From: Leptospira sp. WS58.C1
Lineage (GTDB): Bacteria > Spirochaetota > Leptospiria > Leptospirales > Leptospiraceae
Direction: 5' to 3'
Assembly: GCF_040833995.1 (NCBI RefSeq)
Contig: NZ_CP162137.1
Location: 2,960,001 to 3,024,000, forward strand
DNA length: 64,000 nt
Positions 26,966 through 39,577 of this stretch are shown here, in pieces (within the stretch, counting starts at the first letter, position 1; each line of letters begins with the position of its first letter). Both the position numbers and the translations under genes were made by a program. Below the pieces are notes generated by a model. It was not told the origin of the DNA. It saw nothing but the letters and a program-made list of their open reading frames with translations, and did no database searches.

Positions 26966-29038
26966 ATGAAGAGAATACGAAAATACATAATTTGCCTCGG
27001 TGCTATCAGCACTTTTGCCTGCACTCCGGAAAAAAACATCTCTCCGGAGTTACTCGGATTACTTGGGAATCAACCTAATCCGAATTCCGGATCCGAATAT
27101 TCCGTTTTGGAATCAAATACGAACGTTTCCGCTAACCATAATCTGGACTATATAAACAACGAATTAGAGCGGAAGATCTTAGTTGGTGATAAAACTTATA
27201 ATGGAACCGTTGATAAAATTTTCCTAGACGGTTTCGGAAGAGAAGTATCCTTCCGAGGATTTAATATTTCAGGAAATGTAAAACTTGCTCAACACGGATT
27301 TAAACCGTTTGCTAACGATTCGGATGCGGAAACTGCTTTTAACCGATTAGGCAAGACAACCGGGGCCAATATGATCCGTTTCACAATCGCGTGGGAAGGA
27401 ACACATCCTTCCGTAAATACGATCAATTATCCATATTTGGACTCAATCATATCTCAAATGAGAAAAGCGATCTCTAAAAGGATGTATATTCTTTTGGATT
27501 ACCACCAAGATCTTTACTCAAGACACCTTTTTAATAAAAATTCATGGCATACCGGAAACGGAGCACCTTCCTGGATTATTTCCGGAAGTTCTTATCCTTC
27601 CGAATATTGCGGCATTATATGCGCTAACTGGAGCCAGAATAATCTTACAAACGAGGCAGTCCGTAGAGGTTTCCGTAACTTCTGGAATAATGCATCCATT
27701 TCAACTTCTTCCGGTACAAGATATGTTCAAACCGAGTATCTCTGGCAAATAGGAAAGACGGCGGCCTATATTAAAGAGAAATTGAGTCCCGAAGAATTCG
27801 ATTATATAGTCGGATTAGATCCGTTTAATGAGCCTGTCGACGGAGGAATGGAGGGTTTAAGTCCAGCTCAATGGGATAATCAAAAACTCTGGCCTTTTTA
27901 TAGAAAGGTAAGGGAAACACTTACCCAAAATGGATGGCAGAATAAACTGGTATTCGCAGAACCTTTGGTATTTTGGAACACCAACGTAGGCATAGTAGCT
28001 CCGGCAACCGGAGGTGGACATTTAACAACCCTTCCAGGAGAAGGATTCGCATTTAACTCTCACTTTTACGATGCAGGAAGAATGGGAACGGATCTGACCG
28101 GGATAGACAATGCCACGTATTTCAAATACCTGGATGAGATCCGAAAAGAAGCTAGATTCTTGAATATTCCATCTTTCTTAAGTGAATTCGGAATGTGGTT
28201 AAAAGGTGTAGGTGCAAAAGACACTCCTAGAATGATCAATGCAGTCTACCAAGCGATGGAAATTTCCGACAAAGCCCAAAATACTAAAACTAGATTCGCG
28301 GACTTCTACAATCCGATCGTATCAGGAACCCAATGGCATTGGGATTATTATTACGATAAACATCATGAGTATATGAACGGAAACAGTTCTAAATTGATCA
28401 CCACTAAAGACGCTTGGAATAACGAAGACTTCTCCGTGGTCGGAAATTATGGAACAACTTTCAATATGGATTACCATGTGGTCCAAAGAGCTTATGTAAG
28501 AAAACTCCAAGGTAGAGCGATAAGCTCTCATTATAATGCCATCGGCTACGATACATGGAATAATGTGTTCGCCTGGGCCGCGATCAAAACCGTCCAAAAC
28601 GGAACAAAATATTTCGGAGATAAAAGGTTCATCTTAGTCGTTTGGAAAGGAAGGAATTCCGATGCTCCTACGGAAATTTATCTGCCTCCGCATTTTAATA
28701 AAAACGACGTCGTTCTAATAACGGAAAAACGAATCTACAACAAGCAGATCCCGGGAGCCCTAGTACAAGAATCGAACGAAGCGATCTTAACGGAAGATAG
28801 AAGTAGAGAAAACGGATCCGGAAATCTAGCATTAGTTTGGGATGATCTCGATCCGGAAGAAGATCCTAACGAGACCATACATTATGCACTTTTGGTAGAT
28901 GGATTAGGCTCTACGTTCAATATCCAGACATTGCAAACTCTGCAAGCAGGCCTGAATATTCGACTCCAAAACGAAAAGAAAAGTCCTATCTACTTTACGG
29001 GCAAAATGACTTACGGCGGTTATCCTGCCGAACAGTAA
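26966..29038 (+). CDS. GH5 glycoside hydrolase lipoprotein, endoglycoceramidase-like
   Basis: A 690-residue secreted enzyme. The ATG at 26966 gives a lipoprotein leader (IRKYIICLGAISTFAC, Cys19); an upstream TTG is unlikely. The TIM-barrel has RGFNISG, NMIRFTIAWEG, LLDYHQDLYS, acid/base Glu289 in GLDPFNEP and nucleophile Glu407 in FLSEFGMW. The DYHQDLYS block and the roughly 130-residue C-terminal beta domain resemble endoglycoceramidases, which release glycans from glycosphingolipids, rather than cellulases. The substrate is an inference. It stands alone behind a long AT-rich region, with no partner gene. Confidence 0.82.
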   Translation: MKRIRKYIICLGAISTFACTPEKNISPELLGLLGNQPNPNSGSEYSVLESNTNVSANHNLDYINNELERKILVGDKTYNGTVDKIFLDGFGREVSFRGFNISGNVKLAQHGFKPFANDSDAETAFNRLGKTTGANMIRFTIAWEGTHPSVNTINYPYLDSIISQMRKAISKRMYILLDYHQDLYSRHLFNKNSWHTGNGAPSWIISGSSYPSEYCGIICANWSQNNLTNEAVRRGFRNFWNNASISTSSGTRYVQTEYLWQIGKTAAYIKEKLSPEEFDYIVGLDPFNEPVDGGMEGLSPAQWDNQKLWPFYRKVRETLTQNGWQNKLVFAEPLVFWNTNVGIVAPATGGGHLTTLPGEGFAFNSHFYDAGRMGTDLTGIDNATYFKYLDEIRKEARFLNIPSFLSEFGMWLKGVGAKDTPRMINAVYQAMEISDKAQNTKTRFADFYNPIVSGTQWHWDYYYDKHHEYMNGNSSKLITTKDAWNNEDFSVVGNYGTTFNMDYHVVQRAYVRKLQGRAISSHYNAIGYDTWNNVFAWAAIKTVQNGTKYFGDKRFILVVWKGRNSDAPTEIYLPPHFNKNDVVLITEKRIYNKQIPGALVQESNEAILTEDRSRENGSGNLALVWDDLDPEEDPNETIHYALLVDGLGSTFNIQTLQTLQAGLNIRLQNEKKSPIYFTGKMTYGGYPAEQ

Positions 29039-29237
29039 AAGAAAGTTTTAAATTGCGAGTTTGTTTTTAAAGGAGCCACTTACTTTTCTCTTATTTTTTT
29101 CGTCTTACGTATTTGGAAGCAGGATTATATTTTTACAAGTATTCTACATTCTGTAAAAAATTTGTAGATGATACCTTCTAAAATATATTCACTAATCCAA
29201 ATACAAGAGGCGATTTCCAAAAAGAGGCCGATTAGGG

Positions 29238-31223
29238 ATGGAAGAAAAAAAGGAACTCATTACGGAGAGGATTATAGCCTCCGGTCCACTTACAATCAAT
29301 CGGATCCGATTTGGACTAGCTGGACTTTTCCTGCTTTCCCTCGCTGCCGCTTGGACCCAAAGCTCCATGGTCCAAAATATCGTGTATCTGATCGGGATTG
29401 GGTCCATGCTCGGATATGCTGTCTATAACCATTATTGTTATAAAAAGTTCGGTAAGATACCTTCTATGGTCGGTAAGGTTTGTGTGCTCGCCGATATCAC
29501 CATCTTATCCATAGTCATGTTCGTAGCTTCCTGGACTGATAGGAATATGGCATCCGGAGTGATCCGTCAGATCATTCTATATGCGATCAACATGATCTTC
29601 ATAGTATATTCAGTACTATTATTATCACCAACAGTCGCAAAACTCTCAGGGATCTTCAGCGTAGTCGGACAAGGACTCGTGATCTTAAATACGATCTTCA
29701 GAGGAGTAGAATTCACCGAGGATGAACTCAAAGTTATTTCTCCAGGTTATGCTTCCATTTCGGAACAGTCCTTAAAGTTAGTATTTTTAGCGGTGGTATC
29801 CTATATCACCAGAAGTGTGATCCTGATCTTTCGTAGGATCGGCGCGGTAGAAGAGGAATATGCGAACACTTTAGAACAAAAGGTGGATGAAAGAACAACG
29901 GAAGTCACAAGAAGAATGGAGGAGATCCAGGCTCTAAAAGTCCAACAAGACGGAGATTATTATCTCACCTCTCTCTTGAGTAAACCTCTCATGACAAATT
30001 GGAATACCTCTCAAGATGTCAGCACTATCTTCTATATAGAACAAAAGAAAAAGTTCACTTTTAAGAATAGGGAATCCGAGCTGGGAGGAGATATTTGTAT
30101 CAGCGGCAATCTTCTGTTCGGAGCTGAAAAAGAAAAATGGACCTTCTTCTTAAATGGAGATGCAATGGGGAAATCTCTCCAAGGTGCGGGAGGAGCGATC
30201 GTACTTGGGACTGCTGTGAATAATATTCTTACCCGTTCCGCAAGCCATGGAAAGACCATAGATATCAATCCTGAAGCTTGGATGCTACAAACTCATAGAG
30301 AGCTGGACGAAATATTTAGGACATTCGACGGAACTATGATGGCTTCCGCAATTTTCGGATTGATCCATGACAAAACGGGAAGGCTGTTAATACTGAACGC
30401 AGAACATCCTTGGCCGGTATTATTCAGAGATGATAGATCCTCTTTCATCGCTCCGGAACTTTCCGCATGGAAATTAGGATCTCCGTTCGGAGGAAATATT
30501 AAAATTCATGAATCTAATCTACAACCTGGAGATGTTCTATTTCTAGGATCTGACGGAAGGGATGATATCAATATCAGTTCAGACGGTGTCAACTGGAAGA
30601 TGAACGAGGACGAAAACCTATTTGTCCGTATCGTTGAAGATTCCAAAGGAGATCTGGACACGATCGCAGGAAAATTACACGGAGTGGGAGCGATTGCGGA
30701 CGACCTTTCTCTCATTCGTATCGGCTATAAGGAACTGATAGATCCGGAACATCCTAAGTATAACGACGCCGTAGCAAAGTACAACCAAGCGAAACAACAT
30801 TTGGCGAAAAAAGAAGTACCGATCGCTCTCGAACTCCTAGAATTATCTTGGAACTTAGCTCCAAATTTTAAAGAATCCGCAAGATTGATCGGACAGATCT
30901 ATTACGACAAAAAGGAATTTTCAAAAGCTTCTAAATGGCTCGAACGTTATTTGAACTTAGATCCTGATTCTCATAATATCTGGTTCTTATTATCCTTATG
31001 TTATAAACATATGAAGGAATTCCAACGTGCAGCGGACGCAGCGGAGAAGGTCCGACAAACTCAACCTCATCGATTAGCAAACCTGATCAATCTTTCGGAC
31101 AATTATAGACTTCTGAATAAATTCGAAGACGCAAGATCCGTTCTGGAAAAAGCGAAAGAGTTAGATGGGGAAAGCGCACTCGTGGGCAAACTAGACGAGT
31201 TTCTGAAATCGAAAGGGTTCTGA
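29238..31223 (+). CDS. membrane PP2C-type (SpoIIE) phosphatase with C-terminal TPRs
   Basis: A 661-residue protein. Several hydrophobic helices (about 20-200) are followed by a coiled coil (205-240, ANTLEQKVDERTTEVTRRM), a SpoIIE-type PP2C domain (about 275-500) and TPR repeats (505-655). The metal-binding acids are intact: GGD in ELGGDICISG, Asp in NGDAMGKSLQGA, SDGRDD and ADDLSLIRIGY. It probably dephosphorylates a Ser/Thr partner such as an anti-sigma antagonist, with the TPRs as docking sites. No such partner is adjacent. It ends before the convergent ribosomal terminator. Confidence 0.85.
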   Translation: MEEKKELITERIIASGPLTINRIRFGLAGLFLLSLAAAWTQSSMVQNIVYLIGIGSMLGYAVYNHYCYKKFGKIPSMVGKVCVLADITILSIVMFVASWTDRNMASGVIRQIILYAINMIFIVYSVLLLSPTVAKLSGIFSVVGQGLVILNTIFRGVEFTEDELKVISPGYASISEQSLKLVFLAVVSYITRSVILIFRRIGAVEEEYANTLEQKVDERTTEVTRRMEEIQALKVQQDGDYYLTSLLSKPLMTNWNTSQDVSTIFYIEQKKKFTFKNRESELGGDICISGNLLFGAEKEKWTFFLNGDAMGKSLQGAGGAIVLGTAVNNILTRSASHGKTIDINPEAWMLQTHRELDEIFRTFDGTMMASAIFGLIHDKTGRLLILNAEHPWPVLFRDDRSSFIAPELSAWKLGSPFGGNIKIHESNLQPGDVLFLGSDGRDDINISSDGVNWKMNEDENLFVRIVEDSKGDLDTIAGKLHGVGAIADDLSLIRIGYKELIDPEHPKYNDAVAKYNQAKQHLAKKEVPIALELLELSWNLAPNFKESARLIGQIYYDKKEFSKASKWLERYLNLDPDSHNIWFLLSLCYKHMKEFQRAADAAEKVRQTQPHRLANLINLSDNYRLLNKFEDARSVLEKAKELDGESALVGKLDEFLKSKGF

Positions 31224-31283
31224 AACGATATCCTTCTTACTTAAACATTTAAGTCTCTAAAGATCCTAAATACTCCACCCCTC

Positions 31284-31322
31284 AAAAAAGAAAAAACCCC
31301 GATGTCGTTTCCAACACCGGGG
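31284..31322 (-). terminator. Rho-independent terminator of the ribosomal cluster
   Basis: On the minus strand CCCCG and CGGGG close a stem with an inner TGTTG/CGACA helix (one G-U pair, one bulge pair) and a GAAA loop, followed by TTTTTTCTTTTTT. It lies 38 bp after rplQ. The T-run is only on the minus-strand side, so it does not clearly serve the convergent phosphatase gene. Confidence 0.92.
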
Positions 31323-31359
31323 CCTACATATCTCCCATCTCTTCGGGGATTAATATATA

Positions 31360-31944
<585 letters not shown>

Positions 31945-31945
31945 A

Positions 31946-32923
<978 letters not shown>

Positions 32924-32944
32924 TTGGAAACCCTTCCCAATAAA

Positions 32945-33568
<624 letters not shown>

Positions 33569-33580
33569 ATTATTCCTACC

Positions 33581-33988
<408 letters not shown>

Positions 33989-33990
33989 GA

Positions 33991-34368
33991 TTACTTAGTC
34001 ACCTTCTTCTTATTGGCAACGGTCTTTTTGACACCCTTACGAGTACGGGCGTTCGTTCTGGTTCTTTGACCACGAACCGGAAGACCTCTTCTATGACGCA
34101 GGCCTCTGTAACATCCGATATCCATCAACCTTTTGATATTGAGTTGGTTTTCGGAGCGAAGATCCCCTTCTACCTTGATACTTTCTTCGATTGCCTTTCT
34201 TAGAGCGGCTTCTTGAGCGTCGGAAAGATCCTTCACTCTGATAGCCTCATCTACTCCCGCTTTCGCGAGAAGTTTGCGAGAAGTGGATCGGCCGATTCCG
34301 TAAATATACGTTAGACCAACAACGATTCTTTTTTCTCTTGGAAGATCAATACCTGCGATACGAGCCAT
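33991..34368 (-). CDS. rpsM: 30S ribosomal protein S13
   Basis: A 125-residue S13 ([26 protein letters not shown], then [25 protein letters not shown]). It contacts the P-site tRNA and 16S head through its basic C-terminal tail. Two bases separate it from rpmJ. Confidence 0.96.
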   Translation of the reverse strand: MARIAGIDLPREKRIVVGLTYIYGIGRSTSRKLLAKAGVDEAIRVKDLSDAQEAALRKAIEESIKVEGDLRSENQLNIKRLMDIGCYRGLRHRRGLPVRGQRTRTNARTRKGVKKTVANKKKVTK

Positions 34369-34370
34369 GA

Positions 34371-34484
34371 TTATGCTTGCCTTTGCTTGTGTTTCGGGTT
34401 GGTGCAGATCACTCGGATCACACCTTTTCTTCTGATAACTTTGCAGCTAGTGCAGATTTTTTTTACGGAAGTTCTTACTTTCAT
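34371..34484 (-). CDS. rpmJ: 50S ribosomal protein L36
   Basis: A 37-residue protein translated by hand from the minus strand: [20 protein letters not shown], then [17 protein letters not shown]. The Cys11, Cys14, Cys27 and His32 zinc ligands make it the zinc-containing form. It lies between infA (9-bp gap) and rpsM, its usual place. Confidence 0.95.
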   Translation of the reverse strand: MKVRTSVKKICTSCKVIRRKGVIRVICTNPKHKQRQA

Positions 34485-34493
34485 AACGTGTTC

Positions 34494-34712
34494 CTATTTT
34501 TTGCGGTAGGTAATCCTACCCTTGGTCAAATCGTAAGGAGAAAGTTCCACGGTGACTTTGTCGCCTGGAAGGATCCTGATATAATGCATTCTCATTTTAC
34601 CGGAAATATGAGCCAAAACCTTATGACCATTTTCCAGCTCAACGCGGAACATTGCGTTTGGGAGAGGTTCCAAAACGGTACCGTCCACGGTGATTGCATC
34701 TTCTTTCGCCAA
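34494..34712 (-). CDS. infA: translation initiation factor IF-1
   Basis: A 72-residue S1-like OB-fold protein ([22 protein letters not shown], then [25 protein letters not shown]). It blocks the ribosomal A site during initiation. It follows adk by one base and precedes rpmJ, the usual order. Confidence 0.96.
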   Translation of the reverse strand: MAKEDAITVDGTVLEPLPNAMFRVELENGHKVLAHISGKMRMHYIRILPGDKVTVELSPYDLTKGRITYRKK

Positions 34713-34713
34713 G

Positions 34714-35277
34714 TTAAGCTAACTCCTTCTCGATGAGTTTTGTGACTGTATCCAAGTTTCCCACTCCGTTTACACGGGAGAGATTTCCTTTTGCAGCATA
34801 GTAGTCCAATAACGGAAGAGTCTTTTTGTTATAAGTTTCCAATCGACTCTTGATCGTTGTCTCGTTGTCGTCGGAACGACCTTCGATTTCAGCACGTTTT
34901 AATAAACGTTGTAGAAGTTCCTCATCCGGAACTTCCAAATTGATCGCTCTCTTGATCTTTAAACCTTCCGAGTTTAGGATCTTATCCAAAGCTTCCGCTT
35001 GTTCGACGGTTCTTGGAAATCCATCCAGTAAGAATCCGTTTTTACAATCGGGCTCTACGAGACGATCTTTGATAATACCGATAACCACTGAATCCGGGAC
35101 TAAATCTCCGGCATCCATGTATTTCTTAGCTTCCAATCCCATTTGGGTCCCGTTTTTAACGGCAGCTCTCAGAATATCTCCTGTAGAGATCTGAGGAATT
35201 CCCAAAGTATCACAAAGGATCTTCGCCTGGGTGCCTTTACCTGCACCCGGTGGGCCCATGAAAATGATAGAATTCAT
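34714..35277 (-). CDS. adk: adenylate kinase
   Basis: A 187-residue short-form adenylate kinase. [13 protein letters not shown] is the P-loop, [13 protein letters not shown] the AMP-binding part, and the LID is reduced to a short loop ([12 protein letters not shown]) without zinc cysteines. It interconverts AMP, ADP and ATP. It lies 4 bp after secY. Confidence 0.96.
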   Translation of the reverse strand: MNSIIFMGPPGAGKGTQAKILCDTLGIPQISTGDILRAAVKNGTQMGLEAKKYMDAGDLVPDSVVIGIIKDRLVEPDCKNGFLLDGFPRTVEQAEALDKILNSEGLKIKRAINLEVPDEELLQRLLKRAEIEGRSDDNETTIKSRLETYNKKTLPLLDYYAAKGNLSRVNGVGNLDTVTKLIEKELA

Positions 35278-35281
35278 TTTC

Positions 35282-36664
35282 TTAAGACCTTCCCTTGATC
35301 TTAGTTTTTTTCAAGAAACCGTCGTAGTTTCTCATCAGCAATTGGGACTCTAATTGTTTCAGAGTTTCCAATGCCACCCCTACCATGATCAGTAGTGAGG
35401 TTCCGCCGAAAGTGTATACCAAGGATCCACCACCGGAGTTGGTCCCTAAATTTAAGAAACGAATAATGATATAAGGAGCTAATGCAAGTCCTGCTAAGAA
35501 AACAGCGCCAGGAAGAGTGATCCTATTTAGGACCTTCTCAATGTATTCTTTAGTATGAGAACCTGGACGAATCCCAGGAATAAATCCGTTATACTTACGA
35601 AGATTCTCCGCAAGTTCTCCCGGATTGAATTGGATTGCAGTGTAGAAATATGCAAAGAAGACGATGAGCGCAATATACACAAAGAAATAAAACGCAGCGT
35701 GATACCAAGTCTGCGAGAATGGATTCAGATAATCCAATAATAAAACCCAGCCCGCCCAATTAGGAAGCTCGGAGATCTGCTGAATGATTGTTTGCGGAAA
35801 AAGTAATAAAGAAGAAGCGAATATGATCGGCATAACACTCGCGCCATTCACTTTAAAAGGAATGCTCTGAGATTTAGCCTGGACCATCTTTCTTCCCACC
35901 ATTTGTTTACCGTACTGTAAAGGAACCTTACGTACACCTTGAGTCAGAAGAACGGTTAACGCGATGAGTACAATGAATAGAAGAAGAAGGATGATAATAT
36001 TCAATCCGTCTACGAAGTTCTCACGGAATAACTGCGCCACGGAAACGGGAAGACGTCCCACGATACCGGCAAAGATCAAAAGAGAAATTCCGTTGCCGAT
36101 CCCTCGCTCCGTAATTTGTTCACCGAGCCAGATCAATAGAACGGTTCCGGTGGTGATGGATAATAATGCGATAAAGAAGAACCAAGATTCGACGGAAGAA
36201 TGGATTAAACCCGGGTGAAGAGCGGGTGCATTATCCGCACCATAAGACCAGCGTTGTGCTAAACGGATCACTGCCAAAGATTGAACTCCGCAAAGCAGAA
36301 TAGTTCCGTATTTGGTGTATTGTCCGATCTTCTTACGACCTTCTTCTCCTTCTTTTTGGAGTTTTTGTAAAGAAGGAACAAGGACCATCACTAACTGCAT
36401 AATGATGGAGGAAGAAATATAAGGCATGATCCCCAATGCGAAAATGGAGAAATTCAGCAGAGCTCCTCCCGCGAACATATCGAACATTCCAACAAGTCCT
36501 TCGGCTGCATTTGCATCCAAAGCGATTGCGGAAACTACTTTAGGATCGATACCGGGAATAGTAATATGAGTTCCAAGACGAAAGAGTAAAAGCATGCCGA
36601 GAGTAAAGAAAACCTTGTTTCTCAACTCCGGAATTTTGAAGATATTTGCGATCGAAGTCAGCAT
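35282..36664 (-). CDS. secY: preprotein translocase subunit SecY
   Basis: A 460-residue, ten-helix channel. [13 protein letters not shown] near the N-terminus, [21 protein letters not shown] in TM2, and the cytoplasmic loops [15 protein letters not shown] and [11 protein letters not shown] are typical of SecY. It forms the SecYEG translocon. The 127-bp gap to rplO is the largest in the cluster and contains a hairpin. Confidence 0.96.
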   Translation of the reverse strand: MLTSIANIFKIPELRNKVFFTLGMLLLFRLGTHITIPGIDPKVVSAIALDANAAEGLVGMFDMFAGGALLNFSIFALGIMPYISSSIIMQLVMVLVPSLQKLQKEGEEGRKKIGQYTKYGTILLCGVQSLAVIRLAQRWSYGADNAPALHPGLIHSSVESWFFFIALLSITTGTVLLIWLGEQITERGIGNGISLLIFAGIVGRLPVSVAQLFRENFVDGLNIIILLLLFIVLIALTVLLTQGVRKVPLQYGKQMVGRKMVQAKSQSIPFKVNGASVMPIIFASSLLLFPQTIIQQISELPNWAGWVLLLDYLNPFSQTWYHAAFYFFVYIALIVFFAYFYTAIQFNPGELAENLRKYNGFIPGIRPGSHTKEYIEKVLNRITLPGAVFLAGLALAPYIIIRFLNLGTNSGGGSLVYTFGGTSLLIMVGVALETLKQLESQLLMRNYDGFLKKTKIKGRS

Positions 36665-36714
36665 ATTACTTTGTTCTCTTTCCTTATTTCCTGGTCATTA
36701 CCATTTCGGGCAAA

Positions 36715-36743
36715 AGGGACCCAAGGTTTCCCCGAGTCCCTTC
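36715..36743 (-). other. hairpin in the rplO-secY gap
   Basis: Arms AAGGGAC and GTCCCTT pair perfectly around a 15-nt loop. Only four T follow on the minus strand, so it is a weak terminator at best; an attenuator or RNA-processing site is possible. Confidence 0.5.
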
Positions 36744-36791
36744 TTAACATTAAAGATTCGTTTTAGACAAACAGTCGAAAACCGACTCGGA

Positions 36792-37313
36792 TCAAGCTTC
36801 TTTAGAGCTGTCGGAGCGAAGTTTTACGGAACCGCCTGCTTTCTCTATCTTTGCTTTGGCAGAAGCAGAAAATCCATCCGCCACTATATGAACCGCTTTT
36901 GTGATCTCACCGGTTCCCAAAATCTTGAAAAGAGTGCCCTCATTATCAAGAATCTTCGATTCAACCATAATTTTGGCATCTATGTTGCCGGTCAACCCGC
37001 TTTTCTCTATGTCTCTCAAGTTGATTGGGAAGAAGTCCTTATGAAATATGGAAGTAAACCCACGCTTAGGAAGTCTTCTGTGGATAGGCATCTGCCCACC
37101 TTCGAATCCTCTGCGAACCGTGTTACGAGCATACTGTCCTTTAGAACCACGTCCTCCCGTCTTACCGGTTTTGGAACCGATACCACGACCTAGACGTTTT
37201 TTGTTTTTAGTAGAACCTGCTGGAACAGGAATGGTGTTCCCCGCCGGCTTATCTCCCTTTTCCGTGCGCTCTTTTCCGAACGCGAGGGCCGCCCTTATTC
37301 TTTCTTTACTCAT
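36792..37313 (-). CDS. rplO: 50S ribosomal protein L15
   Basis: A 173-residue L15. The glycine-rich N-terminal part ([38 protein letters not shown]) is followed by the globular domain. It is longer than usual (about 145) because of an N-terminal segment [20 protein letters not shown] before the conserved core. It binds 23S rRNA late in assembly. Confidence 0.95.
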   Translation of the reverse strand: MSKERIRAALAFGKERTEKGDKPAGNTIPVPAGSTKNKKRLGRGIGSKTGKTGGRGSKGQYARNTVRRGFEGGQMPIHRRLPKRGFTSIFHKDFFPINLRDIEKSGLTGNIDAKIMVESKILDNEGTLFKILGTGEITKAVHIVADGFSASAKAKIEKAGGSVKLRSDSSKEA

Positions 37314-37326
37314 TTCCCTTACCTAA

Positions 37327-37506
37327 TTACGCCTTTTCGACTCGGACCAGGTGTTGAACGTCGTTGATCATTCCTTTCACCTGCGGAGTTAGAGTATGTT
37401 TTCTTTGTTGTCCGGTTTTACGGAGTCCCAAAGCGGCCAGAGTTAGCTTCTGGCCTTTCTTAATCCCGATATTACTTTTGATCTGAGTAACGATTACGGT
37501 TTCCAT
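37327..37506 (-). CDS. rpmD: 50S ribosomal protein L30
   Basis: A 59-residue protein translated by hand: [20 protein letters not shown], then [20 protein letters not shown], then the end HLVRVEKA. The [18 protein letters not shown] pattern is the L30 signature. It lies between rpsE and rplO, the usual position. L30 is absent from some bacteria but intact here. Confidence 0.95.
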   Translation of the reverse strand: METVIVTQIKSNIGIKKGQKLTLAALGLRKTGQQRKHTLTPQVKGMINDVQHLVRVEKA

Positions 37507-37511
37507 ATTAC

Positions 37512-38027
37512 TTATCCTACGTCGTTTCCGAAAAGACGAGCCAGGGTGATCCCTCTTTTACGAGCTGCTAGCACTGGAGTCTCCAATTGTTGAAGAGCGT
37601 CCAGAGTCGCCTTTACGATGTTTACCGGATTCGAAGAACCCCAGGACTTGCTGAGGATATCTTGGATCCCAACTTTCTCCACTACGGAACGAACGGATCC
37701 ACCAGCGATAATCCCGGTTCCGGCAGTAGACGGTTTTAGGATCACTCTTGCCGATTTGAATTTTCCGATCACTTCGTGGGGAATTGTATGCCCTCTGAAT
37801 TGGATCTTCACCAAATTTTTCTTAGCGGATTCGATGGATTTACGGATCGCGTCCGGAACCTCGTTCGCTTTACCGAATCCGATCCCTACTTTACCCTTTG
37901 CGTCTCCGACTACCGTCAGAGCGTTAAAAGAGAAACGACGTCCACCTTTTACAACTTTAGCAACACGATCGATCTTTACGACCTTCTCGTTAAATTCTTT
38001 CTGTTCTTGATCTTGTTCGTACGCCAT
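37512..38027 (-). CDS. rpsE: 30S ribosomal protein S5
   Basis: A 171-residue S5 with the double-stranded RNA-binding domain ([23 protein letters not shown] is split around residue 10-30) and the C-terminal domain ([23 protein letters not shown]). It acts in decoding fidelity and helicase function at the mRNA entry site. The start follows rplR by 2 bp. Confidence 0.96.
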   Translation of the reverse strand: MAYEQDQEQKEFNEKVVKIDRVAKVVKGGRRFSFNALTVVGDAKGKVGIGFGKANEVPDAIRKSIESAKKNLVKIQFRGHTIPHEVIGKFKSARVILKPSTAGTGIIAGGSVRSVVEKVGIQDILSKSWGSSNPVNIVKATLDALQQLETPVLAARKRGITLARLFGNDVG

Positions 38028-38029
38028 TA

Positions 38030-38392
38030 TTAGAACTCCAACCCGGCTTCTCTAGCCGCATCCGCGAAAGCCGCGATTCTTCCGTGATAGATCATCCCGG
38101 AACGATCCAGCATCACTACCTTCACACCTTTAGAAGCGGCTTTCTCTCCGATCGCCTTTCCCAAAGCCTTAGCAGCTTCTTTATCTTTGCGACTTTTTCC
38201 CGCAAAACCAGCTTCTAAAGTAGAAGCAGCCACCAAAGTTGTTCCTTGCACATCGTCTATGATCTGGCAGGAAAGATAACGATTGGATTTATTGAATACC
38301 AATCTAGGGCGAGAACTGAATTGTCTCAGTTTGAATCTGGAACGCTCTGCTCTTCTGCGTTTGGCTGCGATTTTTTTCAGTTTATTAATCAT
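38030..38392 (-). CDS. rplR: 50S ribosomal protein L18
   Basis: A 120-residue L18 that binds 5S rRNA. I choose the ATG at 38392, which gives [20 protein letters not shown] as in other L18 proteins; the frame is open further into rplF but that part is not L18-like. [20 protein letters not shown] and [12 protein letters not shown] are family blocks. Confidence 0.95.
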   Translation of the reverse strand: MINKLKKIAAKRRRAERSRFKLRQFSSRPRLVFNKSNRYLSCQIIDDVQGTTLVAASTLEAGFAGKSRKDKEAAKALGKAIGEKAASKGVKVVMLDRSGMIYHGRIAAFADAAREAGLEF

Positions 38393-38396
38393 GGCC

Positions 38397-38936
38397 TTAC
38401 TTCTTACCGGTTTTTCCGGCCTTTCTCTTGATAAATTCGTCGTTGTACTTGATCCCTTTACCTTTGTAAGGCTCAGGAGGTCTCTTAGAACGGATATCTG
38501 CCGCAACTTGTCCGACTAGTTGTTTGTCGATCCCGGAAATTTTGATCTTCACTTGTTCAATGACTTCGATCTTAATTCCTTTAGGAGCCTTGTAAACAAC
38601 CTCATGGGAATAACCGAGGTTCATCACCAGATCTTCACCGCGCTTCGCAGCACGATAACCAACCCCTGTGATCTCCAGGTTTTTTTCCCAACCAGCGGTC
38701 ACACCTTTCACGCTATTCATAAGAAGAGCGCGGGTCAATCCGTGAAGAGCCACTACGTTTTGCTCTTCGCTGGATCTTTCTAATTTTACGGTTCCACCCT
38801 CGTTTTTCAGAGAGATTCCCGCAAAAATAGGAGTTTGTAACTCGCCTAAAGGACCTTTTACTTTAATTACGGTGCTGTCCTGTTTTACTTCCACTTTATC
38901 CGGAAGTTTGATTTCTGCTTTTCCAATCCTGGACAT
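38397..38936 (-). CDS. rplF: 50S ribosomal protein L6
   Basis: A 179-residue L6 with two similar domains ([38 protein letters not shown]) and the C-terminal [13 protein letters not shown] signature. It lies close to the GTPase-associated centre. Confidence 0.96.
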   Translation of the reverse strand: MSRIGKAEIKLPDKVEVKQDSTVIKVKGPLGELQTPIFAGISLKNEGGTVKLERSSEEQNVVALHGLTRALLMNSVKGVTAGWEKNLEITGVGYRAAKRGEDLVMNLGYSHEVVYKAPKGIKIEVIEQVKIKISGIDKQLVGQVAADIRSKRPPEPYKGKGIKYNDEFIKRKAGKTGKK

Positions 38937-38961
38937 AGGTCTTTATAAGTTTCCTTCACTC

Positions 38962-39360
38962 TTAAGAGAGTTTACAGATAACCTCTCCTCCTACGCGTAA
39001 TTTCCGGGCTTTTTTACCGGTCATAACTCCTTTGGAAGTGGAGAGAATCATAGTTCCCATATTGTTCTTATACGGGCGGATCTCTTCACTTTTCATGTAA
39101 ACCCTACGACCAGGTTTGGATACGCGAACTAACTCGCGGATCACTGGCTTTTTGGTTACATCGTATTTCAAAGCAACTTTGAAATCTTCGAAACTTCCGT
39201 TAGTCACCGGCTCATAGCCGTTGATAAATCCTTCTTCTTTCAATAATTCCAAGATAGAACGTTTGATCTTGCTTCCCGGAATTACACAACTCTCATGTTT
39301 CGCACGACCAGCGTTACGAATGCGGGTCAGCATATCACCGATTGGATCAGATAAACTCAT
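38962..39360 (-). CDS. rpsH: 30S ribosomal protein S8
   Basis: A 132-residue S8 ([20 protein letters not shown], then the end [20 protein letters not shown]). It binds 16S helix 21, and in E. coli represses the spc operon. Confidence 0.96.
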   Translation of the reverse strand: MSLSDPIGDMLTRIRNAGRAKHESCVIPGSKIKRSILELLKEEGFINGYEPVTNGSFEDFKVALKYDVTKKPVIRELVRVSKPGRRVYMKSEEIRPYKNNMGTMILSTSKGVMTGKKARKLRVGGEVICKLS

Positions 39361-39378
39361 ATTATATATCCTCCTCCC

Positions 39379-39564
39379 TTACCAAGATGCCTTAACTACT
39401 CCCGGGATCTGCGCTTGGCTAGCAAGCTTCCGGAAGCAAATTCTGCACATGTCAAATCTTCTTAGGTAACCGCGAGGGCGTCCGCAGAGAGGGCAACGGT
39501 TGTGAACCCGTACTTTGAATTTCTTTTTTTTCTTATGTCTTTCGATTAAAGAGGTCTTAGCCAT
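39379..39564 (-). CDS. rpsN: 30S ribosomal protein S14, zinc-binding type Z
   Basis: A 61-residue short S14. Zinc ligands are Cys24/Cys27 in [10 protein letters not shown] and Cys40/Cys43 in CRICFRKLA. It is the zinc form, so the cluster carries zinc-type S14 and L36 together. Confidence 0.96.
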   Translation of the reverse strand: MAKTSLIERHKKKKKFKVRVHNRCPLCGRPRGYLRRFDMCRICFRKLASQAQIPGVVKASW

Positions 39565-39577
39565 GATTGCGGGCTCC

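Noticed and set aside
29168..29428. Plus-strand open frame overlapping the start of the PP2C-TPR gene
   Set aside because: It is in a different frame from the phosphatase, which has clear helices and motifs from its own start.
38393..38506. Longer N-terminus for L18
   Set aside because: It is a shadow of rplF in another frame; the ATG at 38392 gives the standard L18 start.
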